From assembly GCA_024233975.1 (NCBI GenBank), contig JACKOX010000003.1, positions 62,001-126,000 on the forward strand: a stretch of 64,000 nt of DNA. The letters run 5' to 3'. The stretch is from Rhodanobacteraceae bacterium (GTDB lineage: Bacteria; Pseudomonadota; Gammaproteobacteria; Xanthomonadales; Xanthomonadaceae). Shown in pieces: positions 52,514-60,573 of the stretch (position 1 is its first letter; every line of letters begins with the position of its first letter). Below the pieces are notes generated by a model that had not been told where the DNA came from, made no database searches, and worked only from the letters and a program-made list of their open reading frames with translations. A program made the position numbers and the translations under genes.

Positions 52514-53635
52514 CTACTCGAATCCGTCGCTGAACACGTCCACGGGAAGTGCCTCGTAGGCGCCGACATCCACGGTGACGCCCTGTGTGCGCGGACGGCC
52601 CAGCAAGTCGTAGTCGGGCAGGCCCCAGTTCGAGTCGAATGGCGGCGGGAAAGGAATCAGGGCCGGTGGCTTGATGCCTGTGTCGATCAGCGGCGAGCCG
52701 ACGTCCGGGGTGAAATCGGTGAAGTTGAGGAGGCCACCGACGAACATCGGGTCGCCGGTAATCTGCCCTGTTTCCGTGGTGATGCTGCCGACGCGGACGT
52801 CGATCAGGTTGTTGCGCAGGGTGACGTTGCCCTCACCGGACAGTTTCAGGTCGGTGACATCGTTCCCCTGGATCACGTTGTTGACCAGCAGTGCATTCGT
52901 GTCCGTCCACAGGAAGATGTAGACACCGCCCTGAGCCGATGCCGCGCTCGACTGTGTGGCGTTGTTGATGATGGTGTTGGCAGTCAGGTAGATGCCGCTG
53001 TCACCGTTGCCGATGACCGCTTCGATGACGCCACTGTTCACCGCGTCATTGCCGACGAAAAGGTTGTTGCGCAGACGGATCAGCGAGCCGCCCGCTTCGA
53101 GCGCGGAACCATAGTCGGCGGTGTTGAACAGGAAGGCGCTGCGCTCCACTCGCAGCTTTCCGGTGAAGTTGGCGCTGCGGATTTCCAGTCCGCCACCCCG
53201 ACGGGTGCCGCCTTCGGATGGATTGCCACGAAAGAAGGTGATGCCTTCGATCACGATGTCCGGCGCGCCATCGGGAATGATGCGCAGCACCCGCTCGCGA
53301 TCCTCGCCATCGAGAATCGTATCGAAGCTGTTGTAGGCCTCGCTGCGGAAGCCACAGGGGTTGCCGAAGAAGGCGGTCCAGCCGCCGGAAAGCGTGAGGC
53401 TAAGGCCGTCACCGTTCACCGGCGCCAGTTGATCGAAGTCGAATGGCCCGCCGACGGGAGCCGGATAGGTGCCGACAGCGACCCGGACCACATCGTTCTC
53501 GCCATTGACCGCCGCGGTGTCGAGAGCGTTCTGCAGTTCCGCCGTGCTGGTGGCGCAGAACGTCGCGGCATGGCCGGCAGGAGACAAGGCCAGGGCGCTG
53601 GCGAGGACGAGCAGGCGGTTGTTCTGGATGGACAT
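52514..53635 (-). CDS. exported beta-helix (choice-of-anchor Q-like) protein with VFSDGFE end
   Basis: A 373-residue protein. ATG 53635 follows a CGGAG and begins a signal peptide (MSIQNNRLLVLASALALSPAGHA). The body is a right-handed parallel beta-helix: short 'N-x-I/L-x-x-N' turns such as 'RLRNNLFVGNDAV', 'LTANTIINNATQ', 'LLVNNVIQGNDV', 'TLRNNLIDV'. The C-terminal 'GSPLIDTG...DVGAYE' segment is typical of choice-of-anchor Q proteins. It ends VFSDGFE, the same tag without the final Asp. It is convergent with the kinase gene. It may be an adhesin or polysaccharide-binding protein. Confidence 0.8.
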   Translation of the reverse strand: MSIQNNRLLVLASALALSPAGHAATFCATSTAELQNALDTAAVNGENDVVRVAVGTYPAPVGGPFDFDQLAPVNGDGLSLTLSGGWTAFFGNPCGFRSEAYNSFDTILDGEDRERVLRIIPDGAPDIVIEGITFFRGNPSEGGTRRGGGLEIRSANFTGKLRVERSAFLFNTADYGSALEAGGSLIRLRNNLFVGNDAVNSGVIEAVIGNGDSGIYLTANTIINNATQSSAASAQGGVYIFLWTDTNALLVNNVIQGNDVTDLKLSGEGNVTLRNNLIDVRVGSITTETGQITGDPMFVGGLLNFTDFTPDVGSPLIDTGIKPPALIPFPPPFDSNWGLPDYDLLGRPRTQGVTVDVGAYEALPVDVFSDGFE

Positions 53636-53806
53636 CGATGGCTCCGCGAGGTGCATGTGTCCAATCCAAATGTCGAATGGGGGCAATCCGAACACCGCGG
53701 AACGTGACGACGGAGAAGCAGGACTTCATGCGGCCGCTGCCATTTCGTTCCCGGGGGCCATTGATATGTCCAAAGCTTTCCTGGCGATCGGTTAATCTTT
53801 TCGACC

Positions 53807-55060
53807 ATGACAGCATCAGTACACCACTCACGACTGCTGATCCCCATCGTCCTCGGCTCATTGGCGATGATCGGGCCGTTTGCCATCGACACCATCTTCC
53901 CGGCGTTTCCAGCCATCGAGGACGACCTGTCGGTGGGTCGGGTGGCCATGCAGCAGACGATCAGTGTCTACCTGCTGTCCTACGCCTTCGGCAGCATTTT
54001 CCAGGGGCCGATGTCGGACTCCTGGGGACGCCGCCCGGTAATCCTGGCTGGCCTTGCCATCTTCGGCCTGGCCTCGCTGGGCGCGGCCTTCGCCCACAGT
54101 TTCACCATGTTGCTGGTCTGGCGCGGTGTGCAGGGCGCTTCGGCCGGCGTCGGCATGGTGGTGGGGCGCGCGATCATCCGCGACCTCTACGAAGGCGACG
54201 ACGCACAGCGGTTGATGAGCCACGTCACCATGATCTTCGGCATCGCGCCGGCGATCGCGCCGGTGATCGGTGGCTGGATACTGCCCTGGGCTGACTGGCA
54301 CGGCATCTTCTGGTTCCTGGTCGGCTTCACGCTGCTGCTGATGGTGATGACGGCGTTTGGTCTGCCGGAGACGCAGCCGCCGGCACGACGCTATCCCATG
54401 CATCCGGCCAGCCTGCTGCGCAACTACGTGGCGATCCTGCGCAACGGGCGCTTCGTGCTCTTGTGCGTCTGCGGCGGCTTCAATTTCGGGGCGATCTTCC
54501 TGTACATCAGCTCGGCGCCGGCCTTCGTGCTGGATATCCTCAAGCTCAACGAGCAGCAGTTCGCCTGGTTCTTCGTGCCGACCATTGCCGGCATCGTGTT
54601 CGGTTCCTTCCTCAATGGCCGGCTGGCGGGTCGCTTCAGTGGGCGTCGGACGGTGAACCTGGGTTTCCTGCTCTGCGGGATCGCCGCGACCGGCAATCTG
54701 CTCTATAACCTGCTGATCGAACAGCCGACGGCACCGTGGGCGGTGCTGCCGGTGATGCTCAATGCCATCGGTGTGGCGCTGGTGTTTCCGCTGCTTACGC
54801 TGGCCATGCTCGACATGTATCCGCGTCAGCGCGGTGCGGCCGCGTCCATGCAGGCGTTTATCGGGCTCGGTTTCAATGCGGTTATCGCCGGCGTGATCGC
54901 GCCGCTGGCGCAGCATTCGACCCTGGCGCTGATGCTGACCGCTGGCGGTTTCAGCCTGGCTGCCTGGGCACTGTGGCGCCTGTACCTGTTCCATCGACGC
55001 GAGGATCCGCTGCCGGTAGATACCGAAAGCGTGACGCCCGGCCCGGCGGAGCGGGTGTAG
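53807..55060 (+). CDS. MFS multidrug efflux transporter, Bcr/CflA type
   Basis: A 417-residue, 12-helix major facilitator. The motif 'GPMSDSWGRRPVILAGLAIF' (loop 2-3) and 'LVWRGVQGASAGVGMVVGRA' followed by 'IIRDLYEG' are those of the Bcr/CflA drug-H+ antiporter subfamily; 'FAIDTIFPAFPAIEDDL' marks TM1. The substrate is unknown. It is a single gene, convergent with the APC permease. Confidence 0.92.
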   Translation: MTASVHHSRLLIPIVLGSLAMIGPFAIDTIFPAFPAIEDDLSVGRVAMQQTISVYLLSYAFGSIFQGPMSDSWGRRPVILAGLAIFGLASLGAAFAHSFTMLLVWRGVQGASAGVGMVVGRAIIRDLYEGDDAQRLMSHVTMIFGIAPAIAPVIGGWILPWADWHGIFWFLVGFTLLLMVMTAFGLPETQPPARRYPMHPASLLRNYVAILRNGRFVLLCVCGGFNFGAIFLYISSAPAFVLDILKLNEQQFAWFFVPTIAGIVFGSFLNGRLAGRFSGRRTVNLGFLLCGIAATGNLLYNLLIEQPTAPWAVLPVMLNAIGVALVFPLLTLAMLDMYPRQRGAAASMQAFIGLGFNAVIAGVIAPLAQHSTLALMLTAGGFSLAAWALWRLYLFHRREDPLPVDTESVTPGPAERV

Positions 55061-55075
55061 GGCACATCAGGCACA

Positions 55076-56338
55076 TCAGCGGCGACGCACTTCCCAGAAA
55101 TAGATGGGCAGGCCGGCCAGCACCAGAACCGCGCCCCAGATCAGCGACTCCGTGCCGATGCCGGCCAGCGCGTAGAGACTGAACATCAGTGCCAGCGCCG
55201 CGACGATCCGCCCGGCACGAAGCTTGCGCAGGGCGGCGGCGCTGCTGAAGGCATAGGGCAGCAGGGTGGCGGCAGTCGACAGCAGCATGGCGAAGCTGAA
55301 TAGCTGCACCAGGCTGCGGCTGAAATTGGCCATCACCAGCAGCGTGGATAGCACGCCGACGATCAACAGGCCGGTGCGTGGCGTGCCGTTGTCGTCGGTG
55401 CTGGCGAATACCCGCGGGAAAAGCCCGTCGCGAGCCGCGGCCATCGACAGCTGTGCGCCTACCAGCACCCAGCCATTGAGCGCGCCGAAGATCGAGATTG
55501 CGGCGACAACGGCAATGCCGACGCCGGCCGCCGGTCCCCACAGGTGACTGGCGGCATCGGCCATGGGGGCACCGGATTGCACCAGCTGTTCGCCGGGCAA
55601 CAGGCCGATGACGGTCGTGCAGGCAAGGATGGTGGCGATGCCGGCGATCAGGGTGCCGAGCAGCGTGGCGCGCGGGATGGTGCGATCCGCGTGGTCGATG
55701 GCACCGGCTGGCACGGTGGCGACCTCAAGACCAAGGAATGCCCAGAGCGTGATGGCCACGCAGGCGTGAGTCACGGTGAACAGGCTTTCACCGCTCGGGT
55801 TGAACGGCTGGTAGTCCTTCACGTCCACATAAGCCAGCGCGACCAGGCCGAACAGCAGCAGCGGCAGCAGCTTCAGCAATGTGGTGACCAGCTGCACCCA
55901 GCCGGCCTTGCGGGTGCCGGCCAGGTTGGCGCCAACGCAGATCCACAGCGCGGCCAGCGCACAGGCCGCGGATCGGAGTGGCGTGGCGGTCAATTCGGGA
56001 AATATCGCGCCAATGCTGCCGGCGAACGCAACGGACAGCGCGGCGAGGCCGCACCAGATCGAGATCCAGTAACTCCAGGCGACGATGAACCCGGGCAGCG
56101 GACCGAAGGCGTGGCGAGCGAAGACATAGGGGCCGCCGGTGGCCGGGATCTTGTGGGCGAGGCGGGCGAAGGTCAGTGCCAGCAGCAGCGCGCCGCCAAG
56201 GCTGATGCCCCAGCCGAGCAGGCTGGCCGCGCCATATGGGGCCAGCGTAGCGGGCAGCAGGAACACGCCGCTGCCGATCATGCTGCCGATCACCAGTGCG
56301 GTGGCCATCCACAGTCCGAGCGGGCGTTCCCCGGTCAT
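55076..56338 (-). CDS. APC superfamily amino acid permease
   Basis: A 420-residue, 12-helix transporter. 'ALVIGSMIGSGVFLLPATLA' is the unwound TM1 substrate site of APC permeases, and 'ATGGPYVFARHAFG' follows TM2. The overall shape is close to the AdiC/CadB/PotE branch of basic amino acid antiporters. The GGGGA upstream supports the ATG. It lies 21 bp downstream of the Rieske oxygenase gene on the same strand, so it may import that enzyme's substrate. The exact solute cannot be told from sequence. Confidence 0.88.
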   Translation of the reverse strand: MTGERPLGLWMATALVIGSMIGSGVFLLPATLAPYGAASLLGWGISLGGALLLALTFARLAHKIPATGGPYVFARHAFGPLPGFIVAWSYWISIWCGLAALSVAFAGSIGAIFPELTATPLRSAACALAALWICVGANLAGTRKAGWVQLVTTLLKLLPLLLFGLVALAYVDVKDYQPFNPSGESLFTVTHACVAITLWAFLGLEVATVPAGAIDHADRTIPRATLLGTLIAGIATILACTTVIGLLPGEQLVQSGAPMADAASHLWGPAAGVGIAVVAAISIFGALNGWVLVGAQLSMAAARDGLFPRVFASTDDNGTPRTGLLIVGVLSTLLVMANFSRSLVQLFSFAMLLSTAATLLPYAFSSAAALRKLRAGRIVAALALMFSLYALAGIGTESLIWGAVLVLAGLPIYFWEVRRR

Positions 56339-56359
56339 GTTGTTCCCCTTTTTCCGTCG

Positions 56360-57451
56360 CTACCAGGTGATTTCCCGCCACGCGCGACGCAGCAGCTCGT
56401 GGAAGTGATGGACGCCGGTTTCACGCAGCGGATTGAGGCGACCTGGCACGTAGGAGCCGGATGCCATGCCGCGCTGCACGTCCTCGCAGATGCCGAGGTC
56501 TTCGTGCTGCACGTCGTCACTGAATTCGAGGTCGGCGGCGCGTCGTGCCTCGCCATCGGCGCTGTCGTCGAGCGGGTAGTAGAAATCGAAATCCACGCGG
56601 CAGCGATCAACGCCGAGTGGAACGACGCGATTGGTCTGCAGTCGCCCCGGCAGGATGTTCAGCATGGTGTTCGGCCACAGCCAGTAGTACAGCGCATCAC
56701 CGTTGCCGTAGAGATCATCGCGGCTTTCCAGCGGGCTCCACTGCAGCGAATGCCATTCGGCCAGTTCGGTGCGATAGCTGCGATAGTCGAGCAGGCGGTT
56801 GAGCGAAGGGTGCACGTGCGGAACGTGGTAACCCTCCAGGTAGTTGTCGACGTAGATCTTCCAGTTGCAGGCCAGCTCGTAGCTGACCCGATGATGGTGG
56901 CCATAAGCAGCGAGGCCGCGCTCCTTCCCCAGGCGCGTCTCGATGCCGGCGACCAGTGCATCGAAATCCATGGCGTGGTCGGCATCGATGGCAGCGAATA
57001 CCAGACCCTGCCAGATGCGGACCGGCAGTTCGGGCAGGCGGATCTTCGACACGTCGAAGTCGATAGCGTCCTTCATTTCCGGCGCAGACTTCAGCTGACC
57101 GTCGAGGCCATAGTTCCAGCCGTGGTAGCGGCAGCGCAGCGAGCGCGCGCCGCGTCCATCCGCGCAGGCGATCGGTCCGGCTCGATGGCGGCAGACGTTG
57201 TGGAAGGCGCGGATGTCGCCATCTTCGCCGCATACCGCAAGGACGGGCAGGCCGGCGCAGTCCATGACGACGTGATCACCGGCGTCGGCCAGCTGGCTGA
57301 CGTGTGCCAGCAGATGCCAGCTGCGCGAGAAGATGGCCTGCCGGTCCAGCGCCGTCATGCCTGGCTCGACATACCAGTCGGCTGCCAAAGAGGTCGCCGT
57401 GGCGGCCGTCTGTTCGGCGAGGTCGCGTTGCATGGCGTCGTTCAAGCTCAT
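56360..57451 (-). CDS. Rieske non-heme iron oxygenase, alpha subunit
   Basis: A 363-residue oxygenase. The Rieske 2Fe-2S cluster is held by C87-x-H89 (CRHRAG) and C107-x2-H110 (CRYHGW). The mononuclear iron site has H209 and H214 in 'DNYLEGYHVPHVHP', with a late Asp, probably in 'EDLGICEDVQRG'. The residue bridging cluster and iron, usually Asp three before the first His, is Glu (E206). Glu there is known in carnitine/quaternary-amine oxygenases such as CntA. No reductase or ferredoxin gene is adjacent. The substrate is unknown; a quaternary or methylated amine is plausible. Confidence 0.88.
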   Translation of the reverse strand: MSLNDAMQRDLAEQTAATATSLAADWYVEPGMTALDRQAIFSRSWHLLAHVSQLADAGDHVVMDCAGLPVLAVCGEDGDIRAFHNVCRHRAGPIACADGRGARSLRCRYHGWNYGLDGQLKSAPEMKDAIDFDVSKIRLPELPVRIWQGLVFAAIDADHAMDFDALVAGIETRLGKERGLAAYGHHHRVSYELACNWKIYVDNYLEGYHVPHVHPSLNRLLDYRSYRTELAEWHSLQWSPLESRDDLYGNGDALYYWLWPNTMLNILPGRLQTNRVVPLGVDRCRVDFDFYYPLDDSADGEARRAADLEFSDDVQHEDLGICEDVQRGMASGSYVPGRLNPLRETGVHHFHELLRRAWREITW

Positions 57452-57497
57452 GTCGCGCAGTATCGCAGCATCGCGGGTCGCTGCGGCAGGGCCTTGC

Positions 57498-58082
57498 TCA
57501 GAGCGCCAGACCAGCCTGCAGGCGCTCGCGCACCGGCGCGAAGCTGCGCCGATGTTCGGGGCAGGGGCCGTGGCGCTTCAGCGCGTCGAGGTGGAACGGC
57601 GTGGGATAGCCCTTGTGCGCGTCGAAGCCATACTGCGGATGCGATTCGTGCAGCGCCAGCATGTAGCGGTCGCGGGCGACCTTGGCCAGGATCGAGGCCG
57701 CGCTGATCGCCGGTTCAATGCCGTCCCCGCCAACGATGGCACGCGCCGGGCAGGGCAGGTTGGGCGGCAGCCTGTTGCCGTCGACCAGCGCTTCCATCGG
57801 TGCGGGCGACAGGGCCTGCAACGAGCGACGCATGCCGGCCAGCGTGGCCTGCAGGATGTTGATCTGATCGATTTCCTCTCGCGACACCAGTTCGATATGC
57901 CAGGCGAGCGCCCGCTGCTGGATCAGCGGAAACAGGGCTTCGCGGCGCGTCTCGGTCAGTCGCTTGGAATCGTCCAGTCCGTCGATGGGACGTGACGGAT
58001 CGAGGATGACGGCCGCGACCGCAACCGGCCCGGCCAAGGGGCCGCGGCCCGCTTCGTCGACGCCGGCGATCAGTATCGTCAC
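57498..58082 (-). CDS. rnhB: ribonuclease HII
   Basis: A 194-residue enzyme that cuts RNA in RNA-DNA hybrids and single ribonucleotides in DNA. It starts at GTG 58082, which overlaps the lpxB stop (GTGA). The catalytic 'VDEAGRGPLAGPV' (D9, E10), 'DDSKRLTETRRE' and a third Asp in 'ALVDGN' are present. The lpxB-rnhB order is conserved in gammaproteobacteria; dnaE, often next, is absent here. Confidence 0.95.
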   Translation of the reverse strand: MTILIAGVDEAGRGPLAGPVAVAAVILDPSRPIDGLDDSKRLTETRREALFPLIQQRALAWHIELVSREEIDQINILQATLAGMRRSLQALSPAPMEALVDGNRLPPNLPCPARAIVGGDGIEPAISAASILAKVARDRYMLALHESHPQYGFDAHKGYPTPFHLDALKRHGPCPEHRRSFAPVRERLQAGLAL

Positions 58083-59287
58083 CGCTTGCGCCTTGCCTGC
58101 AGCAGTCCGGCAACGGCCTCAGCGGCATTGCGGCTGGCGTCGCGCCGCAGCTCGCTGTGGATGCACTGGTATTCGGGCATCAGATCCGCCTGCGTGGTCG
58201 ACGGGTCGGACAGCAAAGGTAGCAGCGCCGCCGCGAGCTTCTCACCGGTGCAATCGGCCTGCATGCACTCGGTGACCAGATCGCTGCCGGCCAGCGCATT
58301 CGGCAGGCTGAAGCGGTCGACGCGCATCATGCCGAAGGCGCGGACGATGGCATAGGTCAGGCCGGAGATGCGGTAGCCGACGACCATCGGCTGCTTGGCC
58401 AGAAGGGCTTCCAGCGCCGCCGTGCCGGACGCCAGCAAGGTAGCGTCGGCGGCCATCAGCACCTCGCTGGCGCGGCCGTCGAAGACTGCCGTGATGTCGT
58501 CCAGCGAGTGGTCGGCCAGCGCCTCGTCGATCAGCTGACGACAGGCGCCGTTCGCGGCCGGGATCATCAGTCGCAGGCCTGGTAGCTGGTGATGAAGCCG
58601 TTGGGCGGCATCGAGGAAGGGCGGCAGCAGGCGACGCAATTCGCCCAACCGGCTGCCTGGCAGTATGGCGAGCAGCGGCGAGCCATCAACGCCGAGTGCG
58701 GTGCGCGCCGCGCCGCGATCCGGTTGCAGCGGAAAGCGATCGGCCATCGGATGACCGACGAAACGTGCTTCGACGCCATGCGCGGCGTAGATCGGCGGCT
58801 CCATCGGAAACAGGCAGAGCACGCGGTCGGCGCTGCGCCCGATTTTCGCAGCGCGCTTCTCCCGCCATGCCCACACCGACGGGCTCACATAGTGCACTGT
58901 CGGAATGCCGGCTTCCTTGAGGCGGCGTTCCAGCCCGAGATTGAAATCCGGTGCATCGATACCGATGAACACGTCCGGCTTCCATGTCAGAAGCCGCTGG
59001 CGCAACTCCCGGCGCAGTCGCAGCAGACGCGGCAGGTGGCGCAGCACTTCGGCGAGACCCATCACCGCCAGTTCGCTGCAGTCATGCCAGCACTCCATGC
59101 CGGCGTCGCGCATGCCCGCGCCACCGACACCGGCGAAGGTCGCGTTGGGGAAGCGCTGGCGCAGTGCGTCGATCAGTCCCGCACCGAGGCCATCACCGGA
59201 GGCCTCACCGGCAACCAGGGCGATGCGCAGCGGTGATTCGTCGGCCGCAGCAGCAGACCGCGAGTCGTCCGTCGCGGCGCCGCTCAT
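58079..59287 (-). CDS. lpxB: lipid-A-disaccharide synthase
   Basis: A 402-residue GT19 glycosyltransferase that joins UDP-diacylglucosamine and lipid X to form the lipid A disaccharide. Conserved: 'ALVAGEASGDGLGAGLIDAL', 'GVGGAGMRDAGMECWHDCSE', 'FIGIDAPDFNLGLERRLKEA' and 'YVSPSVWAWREKRAAKI'. It starts directly after lpxA with no gap and its end overlaps rnhB. A membrane-associated cytosolic enzyme. Confidence 0.96.
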   Translation of the reverse strand: MSGAATDDSRSAAAADESPLRIALVAGEASGDGLGAGLIDALRQRFPNATFAGVGGAGMRDAGMECWHDCSELAVMGLAEVLRHLPRLLRLRRELRQRLLTWKPDVFIGIDAPDFNLGLERRLKEAGIPTVHYVSPSVWAWREKRAAKIGRSADRVLCLFPMEPPIYAAHGVEARFVGHPMADRFPLQPDRGAARTALGVDGSPLLAILPGSRLGELRRLLPPFLDAAQRLHHQLPGLRLMIPAANGACRQLIDEALADHSLDDITAVFDGRASEVLMAADATLLASGTAALEALLAKQPMVVGYRISGLTYAIVRAFGMMRVDRFSLPNALAGSDLVTECMQADCTGEKLAAALLPLLSDPSTTQADLMPEYQCIHSELRRDASRNAAEAVAGLLQARRKR

Positions 59288-60058
59288 TCAGCGCACCAGC
59301 GAGCGCTGGCTGCCCTCGATGAAGTCCAGCATCAGCTTGACGTCCGGCGCTGTCGTCGCGGCTTCCGCCAGCTGGCTGCGTGCTTCGGCCAGCCCCAGCC
59401 CGGACTTGTAGATGGTGCGGTAGGCGCGCTTGATCGACTGGATGCGCGCGCTGTCGAAACCGCGGCGCTTCAGGCCTTCGCTGTTGATGCCGCGCGGTTC
59501 GGCATAGGTGCCGGCGACGGTGACGAAGGGCGGCACGTCGCGATTGATGACGCTGCCCATCGAGGTGAAGGCGTGCGCGCCGATCTGGCAGAACTGGTGA
59601 ACCAGGGTGAAGCCGCCGAGGATGACGTAGTCCTCCACAGTGACGTGTCCCGCCAATGATGCTGCGTTGGCGAATACCGCGTTGTTGCCGACGATGCAGT
59701 CATGCGCGATGTGCACGTAGGCCATGATCCAGTTGTCATTGCCGATGCGCGTCACGCCACCGCCGTCCTCGGTGCCACGATTGAAGGTGACGAATTCGCG
59801 TATCAGGTTGCGGTCGCCGATGATGAGTTCGGCGGATTCGTTGTGGAACTTCTTGTCCTGCGGGTCGCCGCCCAGAGCCGCGAAGGAGTGGATGCGGTTC
59901 TCGCGGCCGATGCGCGTGGGACCGTCGATGACGACGTGTGGCCCGATGACCGTGCCGTCGCCAATCTCGACATCGGCACCAATCACGCAGAACGCACCGA
60001 TGCTGACGTCCTTGCCGATACGGGCAGCAGGATCGATCTGGGCGCTCGGATGAATCAT
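59288..60058 (-). CDS. lpxA: UDP-N-acetylglucosamine acyltransferase
   Basis: A 256-residue left-handed beta-helix acyltransferase, first step of lipid A synthesis. The hexapeptide repeats fill residues 1-~185, then a helical domain. The catalytic His equivalent to E. coli H125 is H119 ('YVHIAHDCIVG'); H138 (LAGH) and H154 (VHQFCQIG) are also conserved. The ATG overlaps the fabZ stop by one base (TGATG). Confidence 0.96.
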   Translation of the reverse strand: MIHPSAQIDPAARIGKDVSIGAFCVIGADVEIGDGTVIGPHVVIDGPTRIGRENRIHSFAALGGDPQDKKFHNESAELIIGDRNLIREFVTFNRGTEDGGGVTRIGNDNWIMAYVHIAHDCIVGNNAVFANAASLAGHVTVEDYVILGGFTLVHQFCQIGAHAFTSMGSVINRDVPPFVTVAGTYAEPRGINSEGLKRRGFDSARIQSIKRAYRTIYKSGLGLAEARSQLAEAATTAPDVKLMLDFIEGSQRSLVR

Positions 60059-60519
60059 CAGGCGTCACGCTCCGCGCAGAGGATTTCGGCGGAGGCGACC
60101 TCGCTGCCGTCGACCAGCGCGCGGCATTCGTATTGGCCCATGCGCCGGCGCATGCGCAGCAGCTTCACTTCCAGGCGCAGCTGGTCGCCCGGAACCACGG
60201 TCTTCGAAAAGCGCGCCTTGTCGACCTTGACCAGGTAGTACAGCTTGTCACCGCCGCCACTGCCGTCGTCGGAAAGCTGGGTCAGGAGGCCGGCGGCCTG
60301 CGCCATGGCTTCGATCACCAGCACGCCGGGCATTACCGGGTGTCCCGGGAAATGGCCCTGGAAGAACGGCTCGTTCATGGTGACGTTCTTGATCCCGGCC
60401 AGGCTTTCGTTGGGCGTGATTTCAATGACCCGGTCGACCAGCAGGAACGGATAGCGATGCGGCAGCATCGTCATGATCTGGGTGACGTCGACGGGGAGTT
60501 GGATGCTGCTGTCGTTCAT
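60058..60519 (-). CDS. fabZ: 3-hydroxyacyl-ACP dehydratase FabZ
   Basis: A 153-residue hotdog-fold dehydratase of fatty acid elongation. Catalytic H56 (QGHFPGHPVMPG) and E70 (VIEAMAQ) are conserved; 'MLPHRYPFLLVDRVIE' is the usual N-terminal motif. It shares the pool of 3-hydroxyacyl-ACP with LpxA and LpxD, which flank it in this operon. Confidence 0.96.
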   Translation of the reverse strand: MNDSSIQLPVDVTQIMTMLPHRYPFLLVDRVIEITPNESLAGIKNVTMNEPFFQGHFPGHPVMPGVLVIEAMAQAAGLLTQLSDDGSGGGDKLYYLVKVDKARFSKTVVPGDQLRLEVKLLRMRRRMGQYECRALVDGSEVASAEILCAERDA

Positions 60520-60573
60520 TCCTCGGAATTCCTGGTATTGCGGCCGCTTGGTGCGGCGTTCTGGTCGTTTTTG

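Noticed and set aside
55544..57706. 720-codon plus-strand frame opposite the permease and Rieske genes
   Set aside because: Both minus-strand genes have intact family motifs; this frame has none.
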